From a virus: a stretch of 59,046 nucleotides of DNA. The first letter of the stretch is position 1. Each line of letters opens with the position of its first letter. Below, one piece after another: positions 33,557-41,375 of the stretch. A program made the translations under genes and the position numbers. The notes under the pieces are model-generated. The model was not told the DNA's origin. It did not search any database and saw only the letters and a list, made by a program, of their open reading frames with translations. Location: positions 1-59,046 of the IMG/VR virus record IMGVR_UViG_3300030329_000446. One strand, written 5' to 3'.

Positions 33557-33600
33557 ATAAAAAGTGGGGAGGATATACGTAACTTTATATACCCTCCCCC
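33557..33600 (-). terminator. Rho-independent terminator/attenuator behind SSB
   Basis: On the minus strand GGGGAGG pairs with CCTCCCC, and the stem continues through GTATAT/GTATAT with two G-U pairs: about 13 bp. It is followed by ACTTTTTATT. It lies between the SSB stop and the exonuclease start, so SSB transcripts should mostly end here and the nuclease-RNR genes would need read-through. Confidence 0.85.
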
Positions 33601-33613
33601 TCCAAGTTAAAGG

Positions 33614-34087
33614 TTAAGCTGAAAAGGGGATGTCTTCAGCTTCATCGGAAGTAAAACCGTCAGGGACTACATCAAACGCATCGTCCTCTTCGGTTGAGTA
33701 CGGCACTAATTCGGTCACTTGTACCGCACGTAGATCGGCAGAAACACCAGTCTTCCCACCGAAATTCCATTCAAACGGCTCATAAAGTACATTAACTTTA
33801 GAACCATTACCAATCATCGTATCAGTAACCAGACGCTTGTTAGCATCCACTACATTAGGCTGACGATTAAGATTACCTTTATTGTTACGAACCTTACGCT
33901 TGATCGTAACAAAGTCTTCCTTCTCATCACCCTTGTTCTTAACAGTCAGCCCATCCTTCTGAGCTTTCTTTTTGTTAAGATCGTCAAGGTTTCCGACATC
34001 AATCGTCCATACACCATCCGAATCAAACTTGGTGTTAGGAGTGATAACGGAAGCCCAATAAGCCGTACCTGCAATTACTTTACTCAT
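33614..34087 (-). CDS. Single-stranded DNA-binding protein, T7 gp2.5-like
   Basis: 157 aa, strong RBS (AAGGAGATAAAG). Beta-rich OB-type body (GTAYWASVITPNTKFDSDGVWTIDVG; GSKVNVLYEPFEWNFGGKTGVSADLRAVQV) and an acidic C-terminal tail ending DEAEDIPFSA, with an aromatic near the end, as in SSBs that recruit polymerase and primase. Own promoter, own terminator, and C-ending codons (AAC, AAG, GTC, ATC) unlike adjacent genes, all indicating high expression. Confidence 0.8.
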   Translation of the reverse strand: MSKVIAGTAYWASVITPNTKFDSDGVWTIDVGNLDDLNKKKAQKDGLTVKNKGDEKEDFVTIKRKVRNNKGNLNRQPNVVDANKRLVTDTMIGNGSKVNVLYEPFEWNFGGKTGVSADLRAVQVTELVPYSTEEDDAFDVVPDGFTSDEAEDIPFSA

Positions 34088-34123
34088 TCTTTATCTCCTT
34101 CATATGAGGTTTGTTAATGATAC

Positions 34124-34152
34124 ATAATAACAAATTAGAATTATAAAGTCAA
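34124..34152 (-). promoter_or_regulatory. Sigma-70 promoter for SSB
   Basis: Minus strand: TTGACT (34147-34152), 17-bp spacer, TATTAT (34124-34129). It occupies the 84-bp gap between polymerase and SSB genes. Confidence 0.72.
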
Positions 34153-34171
34153 GTTTTATTTTCTCCTTTCT

Positions 34172-35809
34172 TTAATGAGTGTCAGCCCATGTTTGTCCCA
34201 CCTTGTATTCATTATCAAGGGGGCATTTAATATTAAAGATTTCTTCTGTCTCTTTCATAGCCTTCTTAGTTATATCACAAAATTCTTTTGTGTCTTTGTT
34301 ATGTACTTCAAATTGATACTCATCATGGATAGATGCTACCAACTTTACATCTAGGTTCTTTGCATGATCCATCATCTGCACCAACCACTGTTTACAGATG
34401 ACTGCACCTGCTCCCTGTATGAGGGTATTTAAGGCACTGTGATAACTTCTTATGTGTAGTTTCCTACCATCTAAACCAGTGATCAGTTTCTTTTTAGAAG
34501 CTATGTCTACTCGTGATCGTAGCTTCTGTAATGCTGGAACATTACGTAAGAAGTTATCAATAAGTTTCTGTCCTTCAGATGAATTAACACCAGCTACCTT
34601 ACCTATCTTAGCAGGGCCAGCACCATAAATCAGGGCATACAGGAATGTCTTTGCCTGATCTCTAGTCTCTAGGTTAGCAGCCTTCTGATTAGCTGTATGT
34701 ACGTCACCCTCTAGAACTTCCTTAATGTAATCCTTATCTCCCATGTAGTGAGCTAGTGCTCGTATCTCTAGACCAGAAGCATCTGTACCTACCAGACTAT
34801 AATTCTCTGGATCAGAGACAGTCCAACAGTCACGGCACTCCTTACCATACGGTGAGTAGACTGCTGGAACCTGTGCCATGTTAGGACTATTGTGAGCCAT
34901 ACGTCCTGTAATAGTTCGTAAGGTCATTACCCTACCATGTACACGCCCCGTTAAATCTACGGCTTCTATCCACTGTTTAATCTGTGATACTCTCTTTTGT
35001 AACAAGAGATACCGTGACATTAACTTAGCTTCAGGTATATCCAGACTATCTAGTATCTCATCACTAACAGCTATGTTACCCTTGTCTGTCTTTAACTTAG
35101 GCTTCCATCCCTTTGCCATTAACCTTTCAGCTATCTGCTTACGAGAAGCAGGATTAAAAGGAATAGATTTAGTCTTAGTCTTTAGCTCAACAATCGTAGG
35201 AGGAAACACCTCCTGTAATTGACCTTCTATTTGAGTAGCCTCATCTTGAAACCTACTCATTAGGATCATAGCACGTTGCTCATCTAGATAAAATCCATTC
35301 TCCTCTTGTTGGTTAATCAAGTGTCGTATCTTATGTTCTAGTTTAATAGACTGACTAGAGAAGTCAGACCCCTCATGCACTAGCCGCTTCAATAACTTAT
35401 AAGTTACATCAACATCACGATTACAGTAGTCTAACATAGCAGGGGTATAGAGTGAGAAGTCTTCTGGTGGATTACCTTTTGGAAATCCTAGTCTCTCACC
35501 CCATGCTGATAATGAATGTCCCTTCTCTCGCATAGGATTAAATAACTGTGATAAGATCAGAGTATCCACAATATTAGACATAGGAATGTTAGCATCAGTA
35601 AGTTTATTAATAACTCTCCCATCAAATGATACTCCATTATGCATATAAAATTTATCTACTTCCTTAGACCACTGAGGAAAGATAGTATAACACTCATCCT
35701 GTACAAACTCCTTTACTTCATCAGTCTTTACATCTCTTGTTACTATACAATGTATCTTACTTGCATCAAGAGCATCTGTCTCTATGTCCAGTACTATTCC
35801 CTTGCTCAT
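34172..35809 (-). CDS. polA: DNA polymerase, family A (T7-like)
   Basis: 545 aa. 3'-5' exonuclease: Exo I VLDIETDAL (Asp8, Glu10), Exo II HNGVSFDGR, Exo III YCNRDVDVTYK. Polymerase: motif A GTDASGLEIRALA (Asp343), motif B RDQAKTFLYALIYGAG (Arg383, Lys387, Tyr391), motif C SIHDEYQFEV (His495, Asp496). Tyr391 is the position of E. coli Phe762/T7 Tyr526, so this is a Tyr-type enzyme. It is about 160 aa shorter than T7 gp5, and no thioredoxin gene is present, so a T7-type thioredoxin-binding insert is probably absent. Start overlaps the HNH gene by 44 bp. Confidence 0.93.
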   Translation of the reverse strand: MSKGIVLDIETDALDASKIHCIVTRDVKTDEVKEFVQDECYTIFPQWSKEVDKFYMHNGVSFDGRVINKLTDANIPMSNIVDTLILSQLFNPMREKGHSLSAWGERLGFPKGNPPEDFSLYTPAMLDYCNRDVDVTYKLLKRLVHEGSDFSSQSIKLEHKIRHLINQQEENGFYLDEQRAMILMSRFQDEATQIEGQLQEVFPPTIVELKTKTKSIPFNPASRKQIAERLMAKGWKPKLKTDKGNIAVSDEILDSLDIPEAKLMSRYLLLQKRVSQIKQWIEAVDLTGRVHGRVMTLRTITGRMAHNSPNMAQVPAVYSPYGKECRDCWTVSDPENYSLVGTDASGLEIRALAHYMGDKDYIKEVLEGDVHTANQKAANLETRDQAKTFLYALIYGAGPAKIGKVAGVNSSEGQKLIDNFLRNVPALQKLRSRVDIASKKKLITGLDGRKLHIRSYHSALNTLIQGAGAVICKQWLVQMMDHAKNLDVKLVASIHDEYQFEVHNKDTKEFCDITKKAMKETEEIFNIKCPLDNEYKVGQTWADTH

Positions 35810-36173
35810 CTAACTCTCCTCTCAGTCGAGCGTGCTCTATGCGGTGACAATTAGCACATAGCATTAAACATTTATCTAATTCTTTTAGTATTTCTTTGCT
35901 GTTAAATAACTCATCTACATTTCTATCTAGTGAATCACTAATTTCAAAATCTTTTTTATTCGGATCAGTATGGTGAAACTCATATACCCCATCATAAGGA
36001 TATGAGACACTACAATGTTCACACTTTCCTCCTTTGTATAAAATTAAAGCAGCTTTCGATTGTTGTCTACGTTTTCTCCTAGCTTCATTCTGTTGTTTAC
36101 GATATCTCTTATGGTATTTTTTATAGTGTTCTCTTTGATACTGTCTTTGCTTTTCTTTATCTTTATAAGGCAT
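35766..36173 (-). CDS. HNH endonuclease
   Basis: 135 aa from ATG 36173 (AGGGGATT ahead, 2 bp after the ThyX stop). A very basic N-terminal helix (KEKQRQYQREHYKKYHKRYRKQQNEARRKRRQQ) for DNA contact, then a zinc HNH core: CEHC, EFHHTDPNKKDF, CANCHRIEH. Position against the polymerase gene suggests a free-standing homing nuclease. Its 3' end overlaps the polymerase start by 44 bp. Confidence 0.85.
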   Translation of the reverse strand: MPYKDKEKQRQYQREHYKKYHKRYRKQQNEARRKRRQQSKAALILYKGGKCEHCSVSYPYDGVYEFHHTDPNKKDFEISDSLDRNVDELFNSKEILKELDKCLMLCANCHRIEHARLRGELDEQGNSTGHRDRCS

Positions 36174-36175
36174 CG

Positions 36176-36832
36176 TCAATCCCCTGTAGTTAAACATTCC
36201 CAAGAGGTAGGGAAGTGTTCCCTAGCTAATGACGATATATCATGGGCTATAAACCTAGTCTCAAGTTGAGTATCTTTTTTACATCGTAAGTTACATACCC
36301 TAGCAAAAGCAGCAAGACTACCACTCCAATACCATTCAGTATACATAGCTTGAGGTAGTACCATACGTGCCTGTTCAGGACAGATACCTTTGTTTAACAT
36401 ATTCTCATAACACTGAGTAACATATTCAATTAAAGGTTTCATATCATACTCAATAGAGGATAGTGGATCACTACCCTGCTTCTTATTCTCTGCTCTCCCT
36501 CTAAATAATTGAGGGTCAAAGAACTCTGGCTTGCTGTCCACATACCTACGTGATACCTCATTCCAGACTAATCCTACTTGATGTTTAGCTAATTGTCTAG
36601 CAATAAATATTGGAGCCTTGATATGGAACTGTAAGTAACAGTGACCAAAGGGAGTCCAATGATTATGTTTAGCTAGATACTTTATCAGGTTTTCATCTTC
36701 TATTTTTAAATAGTTTCCTACTACCCCGTCATCAGCAATAACATTCCATTCAGAAACTTTATCAAAGGATACACGGGCAGCATTAACCACAGTTAAATCA
36801 CTACCCATATGGTCAATCAGTTTTACTTCCAT
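36176..36832 (-). CDS. thyX: Flavin-dependent thymidylate synthase
   Basis: 218 aa, methylates dUMP to dTMP using FAD, NADPH and methylene-THF. HNHWTPFGHCYLQFHI and the ThyX core RQLAKHQVGLVWNEVSRRYVD, in which Ser94 is the expected substrate-contact serine and KHQ replaces the canonical RHR. The late QLETRFIAHDISSLARE fits the family C-terminus. Length is normal. It lets the phage make dTTP independently of the host ThyA, in line with the RNR gene. Confidence 0.92.
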   Translation of the reverse strand: MEVKLIDHMGSDLTVVNAARVSFDKVSEWNVIADDGVVGNYLKIEDENLIKYLAKHNHWTPFGHCYLQFHIKAPIFIARQLAKHQVGLVWNEVSRRYVDSKPEFFDPQLFRGRAENKKQGSDPLSSIEYDMKPLIEYVTQCYENMLNKGICPEQARMVLPQAMYTEWYWSGSLAAFARVCNLRCKKDTQLETRFIAHDISSLAREHFPTSWECLTTGD

Positions 36833-37316
36833 CCTTAACTCCTAAATCTATAAGTTCAGCCTTATCTACTGGTACTTTAAAAAAGTATTCTCCTTTTCTA
36901 ACGGCCCGATTAGGAACCTCAACTACAGGTGAATCCTTAACTATAGTAGCATCCATTCTCCATGCTACTTTACAGTCTCCTCTTATTATATAGAAATAAA
37001 AGTTAGCATCTTGATCTTTATCATAGACTTTCCTAAGTAACCTCTGTTTCCTAAAAGGAATATGAATATCCTTCCATGCTGTAGGCCACTCTCCTTCCCA
37101 CATATGCTTCATTTCTACTTCATGGTAGTGTTCATGGAGTATTCCTCCATCCCAATACGTACTCTGTAAGTCTACCCCATAGTCTTCTTCTGGTGGAAGA
37201 ACATCATGGCCTACTCTTTCTAGGTATTTAGTAATACACTCCTTGGCTAGACCGTCTGACTTCTTATAGGCTACGGGATCAAACCGTTTTCGTTTAGACT
37301 TAGAAGGGTATATCAT
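36813..37316 (-). CDS. PD-(D/E)XK endonuclease-like protein
   Basis: 167 aa from ATG 37316 (RBS AGAGGAATAT). GLAKECITKYLERVGHDVLPPEEDYGVDLQ gives Asp49, and HEVEMKHMWEG gives Glu68-x-Lys70. PFRKQRLLRKVYDKDQDANFYFYIIRGD follows as the next strand-helix. The pattern fits a phage endonuclease that may act on host DNA or branched DNA. Nested by 17 bp with primase-helicase and by 20 bp with ThyX. Confidence 0.72.
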   Translation of the reverse strand: MIYPSKSKRKRFDPVAYKKSDGLAKECITKYLERVGHDVLPPEEDYGVDLQSTYWDGGILHEHYHEVEMKHMWEGEWPTAWKDIHIPFRKQRLLRKVYDKDQDANFYFYIIRGDCKVAWRMDATIVKDSPVVEVPNRAVRKGEYFFKVPVDKAELIDLGVKDGSKTD

Positions 37317-38961
37317 TTTTATATTCCTCTTCAGTTGGTTCACGTTCGGGATCGAATGGGTTATCAATAGATGCCATCCTTCCCGTATCCTTATCATAGT
37401 AGAGGTGAGCCGCTACACCAGTGTCACCTGTATATCTATTCTTTAGAATACGAATGACTGTAGTGTTAGCTTCAGTCTCATCCTCACTCTGTTGGTTACG
37501 TTCCAAGGCTATGACCGCATCACTAAGATGCCCAATAGATGCTGACCCTCGCAAGTGAGAGAGTGTTACTTCTTTACCTTCTTCAAATCCCTTATCACCT
37601 CCACGCCTACGTAAGTGAGACACTAGGAGTAGTCCTATCCCTGTCTCCTCTACGAGGGAACGTAGCTTGGTCATTAGAATATCAATAGACTTACGTTCAT
37701 CTCCCATATCCTCCTGACCTGACACTAGAATAGACAGGTGATCTAACATGATCCACTTACAGTCTAAAGCTCGTGCCATGTACCGTACCCTGCCTAGTAT
37801 CTCATCGTTAGAGATAGAACCAAAGTGGTCAAAGGCAAACAGCCTACCCGTTCCAAGCGTAGATTTTTCCCACTCGTTTAACTGTTCACGATTATACTGA
37901 TCACGTATTTCTTTAATGTATAACCTAGCGTTAGCTTCCACTGACATGATATTGAAGGCAGTATTCCTCACGTTTTCTTCCAGAGCCAGGATACCTATGT
38001 TATCTTCCGTACTCTTGAGGATATGGTGCATCAATTCCCGTATGATACTAGACTTACCCATGCCAGAACCAGAAGTAAAACAGACTAGCTCTCCCGTTCT
38101 CATGCCATACAACTTCTCGTTCATACCTTCCCAAGGATAGAGACAGGTTTCACAGAAGTCTTCCTCATATAAGGCAGACCCTATATCCCGTAGGTTTATT
38201 ATACCAGCAGGGGTATGAGGTGAAGCAGCCCACCATGCTCGTATAAAATCCTCACGCTTTCCTACCTTGAGATACTCGTTAGCATCCTTGAAGTCTAGCT
38301 TTACTATCTTAGCTTTATTAGGCTCAAATAATTCAGCTACTCTTGCACTGGCCTTACGTCCAGCATCATCGTTATCAAAGCAGATAATTATATTATCAAA
38401 TGAATTAAGATACTCCAAGTTTGCTTTACAATCCCGTACTGCACTACCAGCACCAGACTTAATAGACACAGAAGGGAACCGTGATCCATTCATTTCAAAG
38501 ACAGACATAGCATCTATCTCTCCCTCACATAGGGTAAGATACTTGGCACTTCCAGCAGGGAAGAGACGTTGCCCAAACAGTTGTCCAGAACCTAGATCAC
38601 CTTCCGTAAAAAAGTTCTTAGGATCAGTCTGCCTTACCTTGTTCGCTACATGGCAGTCATCCTTATCAAAGTAGGGATAGATATGTTTATTAATCTTAGC
38701 TGTAACTCCATATTTTTTAGCTGTATCTAAGGATATACTACGGCTCTTTAATTCCATGCTCTCTCCTCGTGAGAGAACATTATTTATTACACCCTTAATA
38801 GGTGCAGTATTTTGTTGGCTCATGGGATAATCCCCTTTCTCTCTGCCATAAGTTTCACACTTAAAACAATACCAATGACCATCAGCATACAATACCCTAG
38901 CCATTTCTGCCCCACACTCATCATGGGGTAGACGGTCTGCAACAATATCATTATCTTCCAT
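37300..38961 (-). CDS. Primase-helicase, T7 gp4-like
   Basis: 553 aa. Zinc motif with ligands His13, Cys16, Cys32, Cys35 (HDEC ... CFKC), a His replacing the first Cys of T7 gp4. TOPRIM primase: LCEGEIDAMS (Glu146) and CFDNDDAGR (Asp196, Asp198). Ring helicase: Walker A SGSGMGKSS (298-304), Walker B WIMLDHLSIL, motif H4 HLRGSASIGHLSDAVIALERNQ. Unwinds and primes at the fork with the family A polymerase. Opens the replication block under the promoter at 38985-39013. Confidence 0.93.
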   Translation of the reverse strand: MEDNDIVADRLPHDECGAEMARVLYADGHWYCFKCETYGREKGDYPMSQQNTAPIKGVINNVLSRGESMELKSRSISLDTAKKYGVTAKINKHIYPYFDKDDCHVANKVRQTDPKNFFTEGDLGSGQLFGQRLFPAGSAKYLTLCEGEIDAMSVFEMNGSRFPSVSIKSGAGSAVRDCKANLEYLNSFDNIIICFDNDDAGRKASARVAELFEPNKAKIVKLDFKDANEYLKVGKREDFIRAWWAASPHTPAGIINLRDIGSALYEEDFCETCLYPWEGMNEKLYGMRTGELVCFTSGSGMGKSSIIRELMHHILKSTEDNIGILALEENVRNTAFNIMSVEANARLYIKEIRDQYNREQLNEWEKSTLGTGRLFAFDHFGSISNDEILGRVRYMARALDCKWIMLDHLSILVSGQEDMGDERKSIDILMTKLRSLVEETGIGLLLVSHLRRRGGDKGFEEGKEVTLSHLRGSASIGHLSDAVIALERNQQSEDETEANTTVIRILKNRYTGDTGVAAHLYYDKDTGRMASIDNPFDPEREPTEEEYKNDIPF

Positions 38962-38984
38962 ACTAACCTCTCAACTCTGAGAAG

Positions 38985-39013
38985 AGTTTACCATAAGTAA
39001 AAAGATATGTCAA
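38985..39013 (-). promoter_or_regulatory. Sigma-70 promoter for the replication block
   Basis: Minus strand: TTGACA (39008-39013), 17-bp spacer, TAAACT (38985-38990). An inverted repeat AACTC/GAGTT (38973-38977, 38984-38988) covers the expected transcription start and may be an operator. Confidence 0.65.
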
Positions 39014-39016
39014 TAA

Positions 39017-39202
39017 TTATCTATCACTATAAGATTTATTCACCACATCATCAATGAAGTCTAGTCCATCGGTCATAATTTCTTCTGTCTCCTGTCTAGC
39101 TAAACGTCTAGCTTCTCTTCGGGAATATCCCTCATTTAAATAATCTGTTGTTAAACTTCTAAATAAAGATTCTCTATCTTTTTCCCATAGATTTTTACTC
39201 AT
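39017..39202 (-). CDS. 61-aa basic-acidic helical protein
   Basis: Sequence MSKNLWEKDRESLFRSLTTDYLNEGYSRREARRLARQETEEIM looks like a compact helix bundle, with a pattern (GYSRREARRLARQE) reminiscent of DNA-binding helices. Its ATG overlaps the stop of the next upstream gene by 8 bp (ATGAGTAA). No family recognised. Confidence 0.65.
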   Translation of the reverse strand: MSKNLWEKDRESLFRSLTTDYLNEGYSRREARRLARQETEEIMTDGLDFIDDVVNKSYSDR

Positions 39203-39356
39203 AACCTATTGTTCCTTTGCTTGATAATACTTTAATTCTTTTATATGCTTCTTGTAATTGTCCTTGTAATGTATAAATATTTTCTTCTAATATTCTAATT
39301 CTTTCTTTTAACTTTTCTATCTCTTCCATATTTTTTATCCAATCATAACTGGGCAT
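39195..39356 (-). CDS. 53-aa coiled-coil protein
   Basis: From ATG 39356: MPSYDWIKNMEEIEKLKERI, then a continuous heptad pattern (LKERIRILEENIYTLQGQLQEAYKRIK). It exactly fills the gap between the SleB-like gene and 39017-39202. Function unknown; an oligomerising small protein. Confidence 0.65.
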   Translation of the reverse strand: MPSYDWIKNMEEIEKLKERIRILEENIYTLQGQLQEAYKRIKVLSSKGTIGYE

Positions 39357-39360
39357 TTTA

Positions 39361-39885
39361 TTATTCTCCACCGTAATAATAAAATAAATGTTTACCTACC
39401 TTTGTTATAAATTCTAATTCTTTTATCCAATACGGATCAACATAAGACGCATGATAGAATGTTGCACCTTGAGTTTCTTCATAGATAACACCATCAATAG
39501 CCATATTAGCTACATTCTGTGCAGTTTTAAGTGCTTGTTTATCCTTCATAATTTCTGGTTTACCATCACACCAATAAGAAAAAGCACATCTATTTCTTAT
39601 AGGATTTCCTTCCCAATATCTTCCAGCATGTACAACTTCACAGACAGTTGGTGGAAACCTACTGTCTCTAACTCTCTCTAATATTACATTCGCTACTGCT
39701 AATTGTCCAACAAAAGTTTCACCTCTTGCCTCAAAATATATTGCTTCAGTTAAACATTCTTGTTCAGTTGGTTTAGCTTCTGCTTTATTAATAGCTATAT
39801 AAGATACTAAATATAATGCAAAAGTTATTATAAATACAAACATTAATTTAAATGATTTAGTAAATTTCATGTACGACTTATCCAT
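39361..39885 (-). CDS. Membrane-anchored SleB-type cell wall hydrolase
   Basis: 174 aa. N-terminal signal anchor at about 13-30 (LMFVFIITFALYLVSYIAI), then a Hydrolase_2/SleB domain: CLTEAIYFEARGE (probable catalytic Glu), GQLAVANVILERVRDSRFP, CAFSYWCDGKPE, ATFYHASYVDP. Cleaves peptidoglycan glycan strands in spore-cortex homologues. Found with early genes and not with the M15 endolysin and holin, so it may act at entry, in exclusion or in lysis. Start at 39885 or 39870. Confidence 0.85.
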   Translation of the reverse strand: MDKSYMKFTKSFKLMFVFIITFALYLVSYIAINKAEAKPTEQECLTEAIYFEARGETFVGQLAVANVILERVRDSRFPPTVCEVVHAGRYWEGNPIRNRCAFSYWCDGKPEIMKDKQALKTAQNVANMAIDGVIYEETQGATFYHASYVDPYWIKELEFITKVGKHLFYYYGGE

Positions 39886-40169
39886 ATTACTTTCCCTTCT
39901 TGATCTCGACCATAGAAATTATCTATCCAGTCTCCATGCTTGAGGTAGTGCCTCATGTGTTTGATGTAACCTTCACATGAAGCCCGTTTAGCAATCGCTC
40001 CCTTTATATTCTGTCTCTCCTGTTTACGATACTCACTCACTAAAGATTGATTGTGGGTTATCCACTCCATCACTTTCAAGTAGTGGATAGGATGATCCTT
40101 TGACATTTTTCTTAGTGACGGGTGTATCCCCTTTAGCGATACCTTCTTCCCTTTCTTTTTGCCACGCAT
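39867..40169 (-). CDS. 100-aa basic protein overprinted at its 5' end
   Basis: ATG 40169 has a good RBS (AAAGGAGTTAG), so the 137-bp overlap with 40033-40401 seems real. Lys/Arg-rich N-terminus (MRGKKKGKKVSLKGIHPSLRKMSK), and a second half KGAIAKRASCEGYIKHMRHYLKHGDWIDNFYGRDQEGK resembling a recurring phage motif of unknown role. Probably nucleic-acid binding. Confidence 0.65.
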   Translation of the reverse strand: MRGKKKGKKVSLKGIHPSLRKMSKDHPIHYLKVMEWITHNQSLVSEYRKQERQNIKGAIAKRASCEGYIKHMRHYLKHGDWIDNFYGRDQEGKVIWISRT

Positions 40170-40401
40170 CTTCTAACTCCTTTATCTTCTTATCATCATA
40201 TCCCAGGATATCTACAGTTAAGATACCCCACGCTATGTCTGTTTCAGCAGGAGTTAATTGTTGTTCCTCAACAATCTCTGCCAGCATCTTACGCCCATCC
40301 CATCCCCTTAACTTAGATGCCTTACCTTCAGCCATCTTCTCTAGGAAGATAGTTTTTACTCCCTCCATGAAAGGGATATAATCTGTTTTATTTAAGTCCA
40401 T
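40033..40401 (-). CDS. 122-aa hypothetical protein
   Basis: Helical body (YIPFMEGVKTIFLEKMAEGKASKL; DGRKMLAEIVEEQQLTPAETDIAWGILTVDIL), then a disordered C-terminal tail (KGDTPVTKKNVKGSSYPLLES) encoded entirely in the overlap with 39867-40169. The tail was therefore probably the overprinted, less constrained side. No family recognised. Confidence 0.65.
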   Translation of the reverse strand: MDLNKTDYIPFMEGVKTIFLEKMAEGKASKLRGWDGRKMLAEIVEEQQLTPAETDIAWGILTVDILGYDDKKIKELEDAWQKEREEGIAKGDTPVTKKNVKGSSYPLLESDGVDNPQSIFSE

Positions 40402-40633
40402 CTAAACTCTCCACTTTATCCGTATCTACTAATAGTAGATCATAAGTTACTGTGTCATTTGTATTAGGGCAATGACCTGTTAAGTTTTCTATCTTAACCA
40501 TAGTATTACTAGTTATATAATTATCAAAATCTTCTTTACTCATTCCCCCATCTTCCCTCGTTACACATAGATTATCTTTTTCGTAATCAGGATCATCAAC
40601 TTTATGAACATTATATTCTATAATAAGTTGCAT
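40388..40633 (-). CDS. 81-aa acidic hypothetical protein
   Basis: Start at ATG 40633, with the RBS GAGGAG ahead in the tail of the upstream gene; GTG codons just upstream are less likely. Acidic (NVHKVDDPDYEKDNLCVTREDGG; LLLVDTDKVESLDGL). Overlaps the next gene by 14 bp. Function unknown. Confidence 0.62.
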   Translation of the reverse strand: MQLIIEYNVHKVDDPDYEKDNLCVTREDGGMSKEDFDNYITSNTMVKIENLTGHCPNTNDTVTYDLLLVDTDKVESLDGLK

Positions 40634-40635
40634 TA

Positions 40636-40854
40636 TCACCACTCCTCTACATCATTTGATACATCATTCAAGTCACCATCTTTATCTATCTCAAAGACAG
40701 CATCTATTTTAAAGTCTCCTGACCAACCATCATCTTCAATCCAATCCTCTCCTTCCATCCATTCCGCTTTATCTTTAGCTTCCGTAGGATTATCTGCTTC
40801 CACATCCATATGTACATCCGTATATATTGTGGCTGTTACTCTATACTTTGGCAT
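40636..40854 (-). CDS. 72-aa acidic protein
   Basis: ATG 40854 with RBS CAGGAGATT. Sequence MPKYRVTATIYTDVHMDVEADNPTEAKDKAEWMEG is a beta-strand plus helix pattern often seen in small phage 'xYxVxVxxxVxxxVeAeseeeAxexA' proteins; the rest is strongly acidic (DWIEDDGWSGDFKIDAVFEIDKDGD). Could mimic DNA or bind a host protein; unproven. Confidence 0.65.
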   Translation of the reverse strand: MPKYRVTATIYTDVHMDVEADNPTEAKDKAEWMEGEDWIEDDGWSGDFKIDAVFEIDKDGDLNDVSNDVEEW

Positions 40855-41017
40855 AATAATCTCCTGTAAATTCATCCTGTTTTTCTCTAAAGATACGGTT
40901 ATAATCATAGAACATTATGTACCTACGATTACGTTCAAAGCTAGTCACCTTCGTTTCCATGTATGGATTTATAGGGTATAGCTTTTCTTTTTCTTTGTCA
41001 AGTTTATAATAATTCAT
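40841..41017 (-). CDS. 58-aa hypothetical protein
   Basis: ATG 41017 overlaps the previous stop (ATGA). Rich in Tyr, Lys and Glu (MNYYKLDKEKEKLYPINPYMETKVTSFERNRRYIMFYDYNRIF). No domain recognised; overlaps the next gene by 14 bp. Confidence 0.6.
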   Translation of the reverse strand: MNYYKLDKEKEKLYPINPYMETKVTSFERNRRYIMFYDYNRIFREKQDEFTGDYYAKV

Positions 41018-41199
41018 ACAGTGTATCTCCAAGTCCAAGGTTCAACTTCCTCATATTCTTCCTCAACAAATTCTAATACTTTGATAGGTATGTTATATTT
41101 TTTGAGTAGATTTATCAGGTGATCAGGATGCATGTCAAAGACACACATCCATTTACCTTTACTCTCTGAGTAGTAGAGAGGATACTTTTTACTAGGCAT
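41014..41199 (-). CDS. 61-aa hypothetical protein
   Basis: RBS GGAGATTAG, lying in the stop of the upstream gene. Sequence MPSKKYPLYYSESKGKWMCVFDMHPDHLINLLKKYNIPIKVLEF, then acidic EEEYEEVEPW. Compact alpha/beta pattern; function unknown. Confidence 0.62.
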   Translation of the reverse strand: MPSKKYPLYYSESKGKWMCVFDMHPDHLINLLKKYNIPIKVLEFVEEEYEEVEPWTWRYTV

Positions 41200-41201
41200 T
41201 T

Positions 41202-41375
41202 CTAATCTCCAAATATAATATTAAAACCTTTGTTAGCAATAAATTCTAAAGCACTATGCTCTGTCTCATCAGCATTGATAGCTGACCAAGGCTGAAAGTC
41301 TGGGTCAATCCAACCCAAACTCTCAGCATCTTCTATGGTTTCACCATAAGATTTATACCGATATTCTTTCTGCAT
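41202..41375 (-). CDS. 57-aa acidic hypothetical protein
   Basis: ATG 41375 shares a base with the stop of the DUF932 gene (TAATG), and its TAG lies 2 bp before the next ATG. Sequence MQKEYRYKSYGETIEDAESLGWIDPDFQPWSAINADE. It fills the only gap in this stretch. No family recognised. Confidence 0.65.
   Translation of the reverse strand: MQKEYRYKSYGETIEDAESLGWIDPDFQPWSAINADETEHSALEFIANKGFNIIFGD

Noticed and set aside
38267-38674. 135-aa plus-strand frame opposite primase-helicase
   Set aside because: Lies antisense to the TOPRIM motifs; an open antisense frame is expected from codon bias.
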